From positions 248,001-312,000 of the forward strand of contig CATNEN010000011.1 in assembly GCA_950097015.1 (NCBI GenBank): 64,000 nucleotides of DNA, in the 5' to 3' direction. The position numbers and the translations under genes were made by a program. Of the stretch, positions 41,833 through 53,829 are shown piece after piece. A model generated the notes under the pieces. The model was not told the origin of the DNA. It was given only the letters and a program-made list of their open reading frames with translations, and did not search any database. The stretch comes from Macrostomum hystrix (taxonomy: Eukaryota > Platyhelminthes > Macrostomidae). The stretch's first letter is position 1. Each line of letters begins with the position of its first letter.

Positions 41833-44800
41833 ATGGACAAGTCCAGCGAGAACTCTGAAGATGACATCTTTGCTGAGACCAACGAAAATGTAGAGGACGT
41901 CAACCTGAACAGCAGCATTGCGGCTGACAGCCAGCCCGCTGCTCTTGTGGCCACAGCTCCGTCCGCTGAGAAAGTGGAGTCTTCAGCTCCGTCAGCCCCT
42001 GCCTCGAAGGTATCTGGACATGCGCCAAGCTCTGCCACGCCTGGAAAACTTGAACTGCCGACCTCACTGTCATTTGAGTACTTGCTGACTGTGCGGGTCA
42101 CTCACCCGGAGAAAATCGGGGACGGCATGGGTGCCTACGTGGCATACAAAGTTTCATTCTCAACCACCATTCCGGCCTTTTCCCGGCCGGAAGGCAGCGT
42201 TCGAAGGCGATTTTCTGACTTTCTGGGCCTCTACGAGAAGCTGCACGAGAAATACGTGAGGTGAGAGATAGAAAATCTCAATGCCAAATGCTGCAAGATT
42301 GTTCACAGCATCAGTGCAAAAGCTTCAGCCATTCCTGTTATTAAAATAAAAAGATGTGAAATATTGGAAGTGTTTTGCCACTGTTTAAGTTTTGCGTTTT
42401 GCTTATTTTAAAATGAGTTTTGAGATTTGTTATTTTGACATGTTAAAAATAAATCTATTAGTTCTTCGAGTTTTTCTCAAGCATTTATAATGTATAAGAA
42501 ATTAATTGGATTTAAAGTACTCGTACTTGCAAGCAGCAATGGGTTTGCAAAGTTGCCGATACAATCTTGAACCAAAGAATTTGATCGTACAAATATTTCA
42601 TAACCCTCTCGTCATTTATTTGCTGATTTGCTTACAAGTAAAACTGGCAGTCATTGTCCAGCGCATCCGGGGAGCTGCCACACGCAGCTCAGATTTTTAT
42701 CCCAGTTTTTTAGCAATCAGACGCTTTAGGCACTGAGCTAAAACCTGTGATCTAAATCTGTGCATTCCATCCAGGGACGGCTTTGTCATCCCACCAAAAC
42801 CCGAGAAATCAGTTGTTGGTGCCACAAAAGTCAAGATGTCGAAGGATAGCGTGGAGGAAGACCACTTTGTGGAACGGCGGCGCGCCCAACTGGAGCGCTT
42901 CCTGAACCGCTGCGCCGACCACCCCGTGCTGCGCATGGATCCGGATTTCAGGGAATTTCTCGAGCACGACGGCGACCTGCCCAAGGCTAGCGGCACTAGG
43001 GCGCTGAGCGGCGCCGGCGTTTTGCGCGTCTTCTCCTCCATCGGCAGCTCCGTGCAGCGAATGACCTACAAGATGGACGAGAGCGACCAGGTGCGTGGCT
43101 TAGACCAAATTGACTTGTGTGCCTTCTAGTTAATGGCTAAAAGCAGTAGTTTTCTTGTCACTTTTTCATTAGTTTCTTTTACCATTCTCCATGGTCTCTT
43201 ATCCCATTATCCATGTTCTCTTATCCCATTCTCCATGGTCTCTTATCCCATTCTCCATGTTCTCTTATCCCGTTCTCCATGTTCTCTTATCCCATTCTCC
43301 ATGGTCTCTTATCCCATTCTCCATGTTCTCTTATCCCGTTCTCCATGGTCTCTTATCCCATTCTCCATGTTTTCTTATCCCGTTATCCATAGTCTCTTAT
43401 CCCATTCTCCATGGTCTCTTATCCCGTTCTCCATGTTCTCTTATCCCATTCTCCATGTTTTCTTATCCCGTTCTCCATAGTCTCTTATCCCGTTCTCCAT
43501 GTTCTCTTATCCCGTTATCCATAGTCTCTTATCCCATTCTTCATGGTCTCTTATCCCATTCTCCATTGTCTCTTCTCCCGTTCTCCATGGTCTCTTATCC
43601 CATTCTCCATGTTCTCTTATCCCATTCTCCATTGTCTCTTCTCCCGTTCTTCATGGTCTCTTATCCCATTCTCCATGTTCTCTTATCCCATTCTCCATTG
43701 TCTCTTCTCCCGTTCTCCATGGTCTCTTATCCCATTCTCCATGTTCTCTTATCTCGTTATCCATAGTCTTATATATTATTCCCCATGGTCTCTATTACCA
43801 TTTTCTGTGGTACAATTTGCTATCCTCAATTGTACAAGTTTTGTATTTTTGTCCTATTCTCTCATTTTAATAATCTTTGATTTGTCCTTTTATGGGCTTT
43901 ATTTTTACTCCTCAATACGAAATGTTTAGAAATAGCTCAAGCTTTGCACCCTTCCTTACACATGCTTACACATCCAGTGGTTCGAAGACAAGAACCAGGA
44001 GGTGCACCAGTTGGAGGAGCACCTGCGCCGCCTGCACAGCAGCATCGAGGCGCTGGTGAATCACCGCCGCGAGTACGGCTGCATGGCTGAGCAGTTTGCC
44101 GGCTCGGCCAATATGCTTTCAAGCGTTGAGGAGAACACCAACCTGTCATTCGCTTTCACTAAGCTGGCTGAAACTGAGGAACGCGTTGGACGGCTGCAGG
44201 TTGAGCAGGCGGATTCTGACTACTACGGCCTTGCCGAGCTGCTTAACGATCACCTGGCCATGCTGGAGTCTGTTCGGGCCAGCATGCACGAGAGGGTGCG
44301 TGCCTACAAAGCCTGGAAGGACGCCGAGACCGCGTTGAATAAGAAGCGCGAGGAAAAGGTGCGCAACGAGCTTAGCGGCAAGGCGGACAAGGCCGCCGCT
44401 TGTGACGCCGCAGCGCGCGAGCTCGAGGGGCAGGTGCGTTGAAGATTGGAGTTCTCATATAAAGTTTCGTATGGGATCAGAAGCCATGAAGAGGCTTTGG
44501 CTGCTCGTACAGTCAAATCATTTAAAGCTTACAAAATTATCATTTCTTAAGTGGGGTATTAGAGAATTCCGTAAGTACCTAATCATTCGAATATAGCTAT
44601 TCTGTCAGTGGAATATAGCTATTCCGTCAATGGAATATAGCTATTCTGTCAGTGGAATATAGCTATTCTGTCAGTGGAATATAGCTATTCTGTCAATGGA
44701 ATATAGCTATTCTGTCAGTGGAATATAGCTATTCTGTCAATGGAATATAGCTATTCTGTCAGTGGAATATAGCTATTCTGTCAGTGGAATATAGCTATTC

Positions 44801-45385
44801 TGTCAGTGGAATATAGCTATTCTGTCAATGGAATATAGCTATTCTGTCAGTGGAATATAGCTATTCTGTCAATGGAATATAGCTATTCTGTCAGTGGAAT
44901 ATAGCTATTCCGTCAATGGAATATAGCTATTCTGTCAGTGGAATATAGCTATTCTGTCAGTGGAATATAGCTATTCTGTCAGTGGAATATAGCTATTCTG
45001 TCAGTGGAATATAGCTATTCTGTCAATGGAATATAGCTATTCTGTCAGTGGAATATAGCTATTCTGTCAGTGGAATATAGCTATTCTGTCAGTGGAATAT
45101 AGCTATTCTGTCAGTGGAATATAACTATTCTGTCAGTGGAATATAGCCATTCACTCAGTTAGCTACTTCCCGTCCCGACCTGGCCAGGTGGAGCGCGGTC
45201 AGGAGGCATTCGACAAGATCTCGGCGACTGTGCGTCGCGAGCTCGAGCGATACGATCTGCGCCGCGGCTACGAACTGAAAAAGGCCATTGTTGCCAGCCT
45301 GGAGCATCAGCTGCGCCAGCAGCAATGCGTGCTGGAGGCCTGGGAGGCTTATTTACCTGAGGCCAAGCGCATTCTAGCCGCTTGA
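41833..45385 (+). CDS. SNX2: Sorting nexin 1/2 homologue (PX-BAR, retromer-associated)
   Basis: Four exons by GT-AG with consistent phases: 41833-42260, 42775-43090, 43978-44433, 45188-45385, giving 465 residues. The first 75 residues are acidic and Ser/Ala-rich. The PX domain spans about 82-205, split by intron 1: [30 protein letters not shown] (the basic R-R-F that binds phosphoinositide), [10 protein letters not shown], then [20 protein letters not shown]. The C-terminal half is a helical BAR domain ([47 protein letters not shown]). Such proteins bind PI3P on endosomes and form tubules in retromer-mediated recycling. It is somewhat shorter than vertebrate SNX1/SNX2 (about 520), and I cannot separate the two paralogues. 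Introns 2 and 3 carry 22-bp minisatellites. Confidence 0.9.
43180..43790. repeat. 22-bp minisatellite in SNX intron 2
   Basis: About 27 copies of TCTCTTATCCCATTCTCCATGG with variants (CCGTT, TTATCC, ATAG). The resulting 22-residue-period frames are not coding. Confidence 0.9.
44600..45155. repeat. 22-bp minisatellite in SNX intron 3
   Basis: About 25 copies of TGGAATATAGCTATTCTGTC plus AG/AA, nearly identical to each other, so recently homogenised. Contains the short palindrome ATAGCTAT in every unit. Confidence 0.95.
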
Positions 45386-46658
45386 GTAGGCATGGAGCAT
45401 ACTTGTCTGGTTGGGGTCAGTTCTTCAGTTCTACACTGGGTTGAGCAAAGTACATGTTATTAATATCTAACACGCTTTCTAATATGGATAACTATTCAAG
45501 GTTGCTCTGTGCACACTCTGTGCTAGATTGACTGCTATGAATTGCTAATTGGTCATTTAAAAATCCACTAGAAGCATTGAATGAATTAACAAAACTGTAG
45601 GCTCATCGCTGCCTAACTCAGTAATTGGTTTGGAAATATAATTTCAAGTCAAACCATATTCCTGATTGACAATGTAGAATATAATAAGTGGTAAAATAAG
45701 TATTCATCTATCTAATACCACTATTTGTTACAATTTATTATTTTCGCTGTTGATTCGTGTTTTCACCTGTTCAACTCATTATGTTATTATCTATAGAAGC
45801 AAAAAACTTTGCTGGCGTAAGAATCCGCTCTGATTATGCTCGTTTCGTTTTCACCCAGTCGATATTTGCCTTTTCAAACTGTTCTGATTGTTGTACGATT
45901 TCACTCGTATTTGATTCGGTATTTATGGTCGTATATACAGCGGTTCAATTTGAAAAGAATTGTACCTTGAATCTTTGTCGGTCTGACTCAATTGATTAGT
46001 ATGTTCGATACCTGCTTCTGATTTCGGCGCTGTGAGTAGCTAGCTTAGCGTTTTTCTTGTTTAGAAGTTTCTTTTGTTTCCTGTGATCATTAGCGCCCAT
46101 GCAATAGATGATTCAATTATAATCGCTGAAAAAATATAATTTAGCCACAGGCGGTATCTGATAAATCTAACAATAATTTTCGTGTCCTGTCAATCGTGTG
46201 TTTAACAATTTTTTTTCTACAATTGCGAATCGCAACTATTCTCTCGTCTAAAAAAATATAAAATATGCCATATACTAATTTCTTGTATTTATCAACTGCA
46301 AATAATCCAGTAGTTTTATTTTTAAAACGCAAATTTCTTTAAAAATATATAATTGTTGATTTCTTATGTTACTATACTATTCCAAACATGCCTATATTAT
46401 TATTTAAACGCGCACGCCATCGATAAGTGCTGATTATTTATTTTTTTTCCAATAAATTAAATTTAATTAGGACTGAGCGTCTGTGCGAGTGTTTTAAGCC
46501 CGTATTGACTCGAGCCTTATATTCCGTCTTACTAACCGGCGAAATCGCAGTTACAAAATGAAATCAGCCTAGGCAGTGAAATCCTGCGTATTTGTCAAAG
46601 CCGGTTCTGTAAGTCCGCAGTTACTAACTATATTTACTTAACAGTTGAAAGACCATGA
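45386..46658. other. SNX downstream region, no gene recognised
   Basis: AT-rich; the first part is probably the SNX 3' untranslated region. An 80-codon frame at 45757-45999 has no recognisable features. Confidence 0.5.
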
Positions 46659-46930
46659 TACGAGGGACAATAAAAAAGTTGTGACACTTTATTAACTAGA
46701 AAATAAATAAATAACGATGTAACTGTTAATCATCCTGAGCCTTCTCAACAAAGTCGCTGCTCACGCTCATGCTGCTGACGCAAACGGACGCAGCAATTTC
46801 TTTTGCTGTTGTTCCTCGCCTCCACTCAAAATGAATGACGGCACGTATGGCTTTTCTTGATTCAGACATAGTCACTTGAGGTGTGGTGAAGTAAAAGTGC
46901 TGCAGATTCTCGAGCTGTTGAATAAAGGCT
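46659..46930 (-). pseudogene. Mariner-like deletion derivative
   Basis: TACGAGGGACAATAAAAAAG at 46659 resembles a mariner terminal repeat. The minus frame 46869-46726 (47 codons) reads RKAIRAVIHFEWRRGTTAKE, like the first helix-turn-helix of mariner transposases, and then runs directly into SSDFVEKAQDD. The latter resembles the transposase C-terminus. The DDD catalytic centre is missing, so the copy is non-autonomous. The second terminal repeat was not clearly found. Confidence 0.55.
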
Positions 46931-48080
46931 ACAATATTTTCTTTTCAAGTAGGGTACACAATGTGACTATAGAAATTACTAAGAAAAATTGATGCAAGCC
47001 ACATGCGCTGAAAAAATACGAGCGTAAGGCAGTGACAAAACTTTATTACAAGGACCACTAGGAGTAGGACGGGAAACTACGTTTCTTAAAAAAATTGGAG
47101 GCAGGTTTTTGCGAAAAATGCACTACAGAGATAGGAAATTTACATTTTTCAGATTTAAATGGCGAGTTTGATACAAATTGTTATTTTGCTTCAAGTTGCC
47201 TAACATGTTGCTATACCGAATGTTAAAGTTTTGTAAATTACAATTTGATCCTCATACGGTTTTCTTTACTAAATAACCTATCATAAGTCTGAAATTTATT
47301 GAACTACAAACTATAAATAGTAACATTAGCTTGTCCGTATAACTGTGTTCCTATTGCAATTAAGTGTTAGTTAATTAATTAATTAAATTGTATTAGCTGG
47401 TTCTTCCTAGCATTATTAGAAAGCAATGCTTATTTGATTATTTGTCATAAATTTATTATTTATAAATTTTTTCTTTTTAAATTATTTTGTACTTCACATG
47501 ACCTACAAGCTTCATTTTGCTAAATAATGAATATTCACTAGTCGAAAAACGACAACTGTAAAAACTGTAAAGCTATAGGCTCACTTAGAATTCGACGATG
47601 CCGATGTTTTTTAATTCTGGAAGTTGTTTCATCGGATAAAGAGTGTTCCGGATTTTCGTGGCGCTTGGTTGAATATTTTAAGAGATACAGAAAGAAGTAA
47701 AATTTGATTATTTGAAATACCCCCGAGGTCCCACTCAGGCAAATTTGTCATTCTACTTTCTGTTTAGTAGCAGTCAATAAAATTTCTTCTACACTTGCAA
47801 AAAAGCTCCTGGGCTAAAAGAAAACTTGTTAGTGAGCCTATGCGGTAGGTCATAGGTTGACAAGCATAAACACGACAAGATATGACTTAAAAATGTCTAA
47901 TCGCCCAACCATGTTTTTTATTCCTAGCTCTGTGCTACCGCCAACCGAGGATCGAATTCCAGTGAGTATGTGCAGGTTTCCTAGAGACTGGCAAACAATG
48001 TCAGCACAAGCTTGGTGCAAGCTGCCCGTGTAGCTTGCTCTTTACAGACTAAGTCTATAACTGCCCTTCAAAACGCCACG
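46931..48080. other. AT-rich intergenic region, no gene recognised
   Basis: No long frames, no clear repeats and no element ends seen. Confidence 0.5.
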
Positions 48081-48089
48081 GAGAAGGCA

Positions 48090-48730
48090 CTAATCTTCGG
48101 TGGGACGCAATGCCTCAGAGAGTTGGTGCCTCCTCGTCTTGTTCGCATGGAGCTGCGATCTTCTTCTTTAGGGCGCCCCCGTTCCGTCTGGGCCGCTCTG
48201 GAGGAATAGCCGCCCCATGCTGCGGAGGAGCTCAATGATGGCCCTGGCGAGTCCATTACATCATCGTTGGGGAGGCCGCTGAGCGCCCGGTGGCCATTGC
48301 CTCTCGGGCACTCAAAAAGGAGGTGCGGGACAGTGTCGAAAGTGCCTCTGTCCGGGCGTGTCTCGGACGCGGATAGTGGCCTACCGCTGTATAAAATTGT
48401 AAACTCTCAGCTGGATCACACACCGGCCAGTGCCAGGTTTAGTTGTCGATGGTGCTGCTGCCGACTCTAAACTGGTTGACAAATATACCTGTTGGTATAC
48501 CTCGGGAGGCCGTCCGGCGGCGGGCGGCGCGGTGGTATTACGGATGCATCCATGACCCGCCGGCAGCGTCGGGTCGCCGCCTTGGCCGTGTCGAGCTCGT
48601 TGGCGACGGCCTGTTGGTCTATTGGCGATGCAGTCGCGGCGGCGCAGTCCGCAGCCTCATTTCCCGCGACGCCGTGGCCAGGATCCAAGCCAGGCGCACT
48701 TTGCGGCCAGCACGGGTCAATTGTAACAGA
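48090..48730 (-). pseudogene. LINE RNase H / C-terminal fragment, first copy
   Basis: Minus-strand frames read PGHGVAGNEAADCAAATASP (about 48.63-48.69 kb), the end of a LINE-type RNase H domain, and then DTVPHLLFECPRGNGHRALS (about 48.27-48.34 kb), the Cys-containing C-terminal region common in these elements. At least two frame changes break it. It is adjacent to a second, different fragment of the same kind. Confidence 0.7.
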
Positions 48731-48859
48731 AAGTGGCAGCAATCCGCGGCATCGGGAGGATCTGGGTGCGAGCATTCGTACTCAAGGGCGACTCGAATGG
48801 TGGACAGCTCCGCGGGAGGGAGGGAGCTGCTGCTGCTGTTGTTGTTGTTGCTGATCTGA

Positions 48860-49700
48860 AGACAGGGGGGACGAAACACTCATGCCTGTCGGCACGTAGC
48901 CGCGGGTTCGGCCGCGGACGGGAGGTCGAAGGCTTCTGCCCAGGGAGGTCTGTCGCGGTACCACCTCCAGAAGCTGATGGCCGCCTGCGGGTTGTTGCAC
49001 AGGTCCTCCAAGCCACGGAAGTCTAGCTCGTCTCGCTTCCAGTAGCTCGCCGGGCAGTCGCAGACGTGACACAGCGTCTCCTGCTCGATCCCGCAGAGCC
49101 TGCACCTTCCATGGTCCTCTTTGCGGATCCACTTCCGGTAGGCCGCGAGCTCGATGGAGTGCCCAGTGCGGAACCGGCGGAAGCTGACAGCATCCGCTCT
49201 GCTTGTGAAAGTCGGGGCCGGGATACTCGGCCAATGGCGTTCGTAGACGTCCTTTAATTATCTGCTGACAGGTTGCCGTTTGCCCAATTTCTCGCTGGCT
49301 TCGCTCGGCTCTCCAGTCTCTTCCGGACCAGCCTGGCCAAAATACCCTCTTTCTCCTGGGGCAGCTTCACAGCCTCGCCAGCCTTGGCATCCGCGGCCTC
49401 GTTACCTTCGCAGCCACAGTGGCTCGGCACCCAGCAGATGGTGATCTTGCCTCGGTGCTCCACCTCACAAATCTTGGCCTCACTGTTCGGACCAGTGGGT
49501 TTTCGCTATAGCTGTTTAGGGCCTTGATGATGCTCTGGCTGTCGCTGAAGATGGTGACTTCTCTCCATGCGATCTCGGTTTGGGCGAACCAGTCCAGGGC
49601 TGTAATTCCTGCGTGCAGATCACACACACGCATGGCATGTGCAGCGCCAAATATTCATGAGATTTTGCACAGCTCCGACTGCACAATTGGTGCCGCTGCG
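48860..49700 (-). pseudogene. LINE RNase H / C-terminal fragment, second copy
   Basis: Minus-strand frames show ITALDWFAQTEIAWREVTIF then SDSQSIIKALNSYSENPLVR (RNase H catalytic Asp region) and WVPSHCGCEGNEAADAKAGE, followed after a shift by CRLCGIEQETLCHVCDCP, a C-terminal zinc-knuckle-like motif. This order is typical of R1/I/Jockey-type LINE C-termini. Reverse transcriptase sequence is absent (5' truncation, as usual for LINEs), and frameshifts are present. Confidence 0.75.
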
Positions 49701-49939
49701 AGATGAGAACCTTGCGAGCAGGAGCGGAGCACTTCGCAATTGCCTTGACCAGCAAAAAATATTAAAAGCAGTGTGCTTTTGTTTATACAGCTTTTTGATA
49801 CGTTTTTTGGAAAAGAAATGGTAGTACTACACTTAATTATATGTTTAGTTACATTTCTTCGCTTTACAAAGCTACAAAACCTACAACTTTATAAAAATAT
49901 TGTATATTCATAATTAAATAAAGTAATAAAATATTTGCT

Positions 49940-50245
49940 TGTAGCTACATATTCCCAGTAGCTATATATTCCCAGTAGCTACATATTCCCAGTAGCTATA
50001 TATTCCCAGTAGCTAGATATTCCCAGCAGCTAGATATTCCCTGCAGCTAGATTCCCAGTAGCTAAATATTCACTGCAGCTAGATTCCCAGTAGCTAGATA
50101 TTCCCAGTAGCTAGATATTCCCAGTAGCTAGATATTCCCAGTAGCTAGATATTCCCACTAGCTAGATATTCCCAGCAGCTAGACATTCACAGCAGCTAAG
50201 ATTCCCAGTAGCTAGATACTCCCATTTGCTAGATATTCCTTGTCC
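49940..50245. repeat. 17-bp minisatellite (TATTCCCAGTAGCTAGA)
   Basis: About 18 copies with variants (CAGCAGCTAGA, CACTAGC). The core AGTAGCTA recalls the TAGCTA core of other arrays in the window. Confidence 0.9.
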
Positions 50246-51300
50246 TGAGATCGGTTTTAGTATAGAAAAATGCGATAGAAAACTCATCTGTAAGAACGAT
50301 TTTTGACGTATCTTTTGTTCATAAAGTACCTATGGTAATATTGTCTACATTTTGCATATTGCCCAGCTTTCCGTCGCTAAAATCTAACGAACTTAGTTTA
50401 GATTACTTCTTTTTTCTTACTAAAATATTTCAATTTATAACTACGTTTTAAAATTTCATGCAGAAAAAACGTTAAAATGTTTATACTCGAATTTCTACTG
50501 AACAGAAAGTACAATAAAAACCAACAACAAAAATTTGTCAGAGTGGACCATGATATAGTGAATACGCTCTTATAGTATCTGTGTAAAACCTAGGTTTTGA
50601 TTTTTGTATCAAACCGCTGGGGAGGCCTGTGTAAAGTAAAGATTTACTTTATCGTAAAGCCGAGTATAATACTACTAAATACATAATTTAAGTAGTAAGA
50701 ATAGGTTTTTATAGCTACAGACGAGCAACTTCAGCATTCAGCAAAAATTTCAGTATTCAAATCGCGTGAAAAATTCACGAAAAATTCGCGTATTAGTCGG
50801 TGAATGCATGTTACTAAATTGCTAAGAAATTTGTTAAAAATCGTTGAACAAAGCTACTCGTACGAGCGTATGTTCAAGAATATTCAATAAGAAAAAAATC
50901 TAGAAAGTATACCAGTAAAGTATCAGTAAAGTACGAGATAAAAATAAGTCGGATTTTCTATAAAGTCACAAGGACACTGTGAGCTCCCAATTCTGGCCAG
51001 CAGAGACTTTCTAAACATTGGTTCCCGCCATGTAACTACGAGTTACGAGTTGCTCGTAAAGGTGCAGCTTATGAATTACTTAAATTTAGATAGGAATCTT
51101 GACTGCATAGCATCAAAGTGCCTATCTGAATGGTCTGAAGCATTCAGCCCCGAAATTTTAGTTTGTATCTAAGGTAAGCAATTTCGTTGCTATGTAGCCA
51201 GGATAAAAAAACTACTAGCAACCAACATTCTGGTCCATGTGAAATGTTAGTTTTCAATAATTTAATTGACCCTGCTATATTCAGTAGCAGATCCCGTCAA
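50246..51300. other. AT-rich region, no gene recognised
   Basis: Only short frames and no repeat structure seen. It may include the 3' untranslated region of the minus-strand gene at 51331. Confidence 0.5.
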
Positions 51301-51330
51301 CTCTACATGTCCTCAAGTGCTGATAGATTC

Positions 51331-51687
51331 TTAGCAGCCAAGCCTGTAGCAGCAGCGCTTGCCCCAGAGAGCCGAGTTATGGCACCAACCATGCTTCCAC
51401 AGGCCGTAGTCGTAGCCACGCAGGTACTCGGAGTAGTACCTGGGGTACAGATCGTATGGATAGGCATGCGGCTTCGGATAGTAGCAGCTGTGGCAGCCCA
51501 GATAGCCGTGATCGGCAACCCGATGATCCAGATAATAGGGCCAGTACCTGTAGGAATAGTAGTGCGCGGTGCAGCAATACGGATAGCCACGCATGCTGCA
51601 CTTGGATCGCTCGGCGGTTACCTTGTGCCGGAAGTCGGTTTCCGAGAGCAGTCGGTCCAGCGAAGCGGATCGTCGCAGGTTGCTCAT
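51331..51687 (-). CDS. Small Tyr-rich protein, unrecognised
   Basis: A 118-residue single-exon frame, MSNLRRSASLDRLLSETDFR at the start. The first 30 residues are charged (Ser-Arg-rich). Residues about 35-100 are rich in Tyr, His, Pro and Cys (YPYCC, HYYSYRYWPYYLDH, GYLGCHSCYYP, YPYDLYPRYYSEYLRGYDYG), ending RCCYRLGC. The GC content rises over this frame compared with its surroundings, as in the other host exons, and the alternative frames lack a sensible composition. No signal peptide is obvious. I do not recognise a family; Tyr/Cys-rich proteins can be structural or adhesive, but nothing here proves that. Confidence 0.6.
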   Translation of the reverse strand: MSNLRRSASLDRLLSETDFRHKVTAERSKCSMRGYPYCCTAHYYSYRYWPYYLDHRVADHGYLGCHSCYYPKPHAYPYDLYPRYYSEYLRGYDYGLWKHGWCHNSALWGKRCCYRLGC

Positions 51688-51699
51688 GTTGGATAGCAG

Positions 51700-53829
51700 C
51701 TATAGTCTGCCTCGTACTGTGAGATGCGGCAGCTTGGCTCTGAGGGCTACGAGTGAGACTGACTGAGTGGAAGAGTAGAATTATATTCTGGCATGCTGAT
51801 CTCCTTCTTCTTAGCTAGCAGTGAGCCTGCCCTGCACATTGTAGAAGAAATGCATTGGGCTGTCGGGCAGCTGCTCTGTCTGTGGGGTGTGCGCCTTGGG
51901 CGAGAGGTGCAGGTTAGTGCTGTGGTGGTCAAAGCAATTAAAGTTTCAGCACCTAAAACAGTACAGAGCGGAGCAGAATTTCTGCCTGGCCCGATAAAGA
52001 GGGGAAGGGCTGAAAGAGTGCGCTGAAGCGAGAATTTTAGTGGCGTAAAGTAGACTGCTGATATTGAAGAATTAATCCTGACGAATTGGCGCTGTGATAG
52101 CAAGCGAGACAAAATTCAAGCAAATAACTATTAAGCAAATAAGCATAATCATGAATTTTCTTATTAAGTATTGCATTCTTCCAATTTAGAAGGTGACTTT
52201 TAATACGCATGCTCGAATTTTTTAAGGTATTTCGTTCATTCTGCATTCAATCATGTACTCTTATGTTCTTTTGTGAATAGTACTAAAACGGCAGATAGCC
52301 ATCTGACAAAAGGTTTTATGAAAAGTTCTGTATTTCAATAAGCCTTATTAATTAAAGTCTGCACTACGAGAGATTACGTTCAAGACCTGCCTGCATTTGT
52401 AAAGGTATAAACTTTGAGTACTTAGTGCATAGCAATTAACTGCTCAGAACTCTTTAGTGCTATATTAAAAGGTGCATTCTTGCCCTGAGAATTAGCCGGC
52501 TCCAGTTTCTGTCCTCTGGCCAGGTCTGACTCAAACTGCTTTGGCTGCTCCTTTCATGCTCACTCATCTGAAGCAGCTTTCAATAAAACTTATTCTCACT
52601 GCTCTCCAGTGACTGTCGCCCTTGAATTGTGAGCCCAGTTGGCCAATGCATCTGAGGAGCAGCTGGGCAAACAACGGCGATCTAAAATTGGCTGGCCGAG
52701 ATGGTGAAGCGCTGGCAAGCCCACGCAGTACTCGTCGGCTTTTTTAATTTCAGCTTTAGAATTGGATAACCACATTTTATCATTTGCAAAGAGCAGCACT
52801 AAGTTCAAGAAGACAAGCTCAGCTTCTGTGTGAAGGTCTAAGCAAATAAGCTCACATATGTAGTGCAGTCAACAATAGGCTCGAGAATAATGAATGCTTC
52901 GATTCCTGCCGCTGAACCAGTTAAGTTTCGTTCAATATTTTCCTAACGGACACATAACGAAAGTCATCTTGCTTAACTCCGCCAGCGCAGGAGCAAAATA
53001 CTCGTATTTTCACTAGACCGCAGAATACGATTATATCGAAAACTCGTAAAATATCCTTCACAATTTGGGAGAAATACACAAATTGATACAAATAAATAGT
53101 TTTTAAGTGAACAAAGATGGGTAATTGATGATGTATTATATATTAGTTAAATTGTGATTTTAACTCTATCTCTATAACACACAAAACAGAAAATTCAATA
53201 GTCGCAGCTAATTCTAGTAGCAAATGGTAAAATTCAAAAGGAGATTTTCAGTCAAATGAATGTTCGATGGCCGAAAAAGGCAGGAAAGAGAAATTGAAAC
53301 ACGCTACTTGTTCTCGCCAAGCAGTAGCAATTAGAAAAAACTAATATCTTCAAATATGCAGACTTGAAAGCCACCCGATTACCCAGCAGAAAGTTACAGA
53401 CCATGGGTTTAACACGGCGCTTCAATAAATTCAGCACACGGAACTTGTTAGAGCGCTAGTCAATTTTTCTGGTTAATTGTGGAACATGATCGCATGTTAT
53501 TATAAAGAGCTTAAACTAATTTTTTATTACTAACAGTAGCCACAGAATAATAGTGAGGTGTAAGAAACTCACTCTATTATAAGCAACGTGAAACAGCGAC
53601 GCAATGGACTTAGAAAAGTAACTCTCTAGGGTTCCTTCCACGCAGTTTTTAGTTAAATAGAATATAAGCATTTTAGCAATTCACTAATAGTGAATTAATA
53701 GCATTTTATACTTATGCAAAGCTTCAGCACGGTGACTAAATTCCACAAGAGCGGAGCAGTCACCGCGATGCTTGAAATAAAGTGAAGAACTACCTGGAGA
53801 GCCACGCTCCCATAAGCGAAGCCGTCCGC
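51700..53829. other. Intergenic region, no gene recognised
   Basis: The stretch 51700-52110 may be promoter and 5' untranslated sequence of the Tyr-rich gene. GC-richer sequence at about 52500-52760 has a short minus frame (52596-52808) without family features. The rest is AT-rich. Confidence 0.5.

Noticed and set aside
43133-43929. ORFs through the SNX intron 2 repeat
   Set aside because: 22-bp repeat frames between two well-defined exons of another gene.
51187-51696. Plus-strand 169-codon ORF opposite the Tyr-rich gene
   Set aside because: Its valine/alanine composition is the reverse-complement shadow of Tyr codons; the start region is AT-rich non-coding sequence. I prefer the minus frame but not with certainty.
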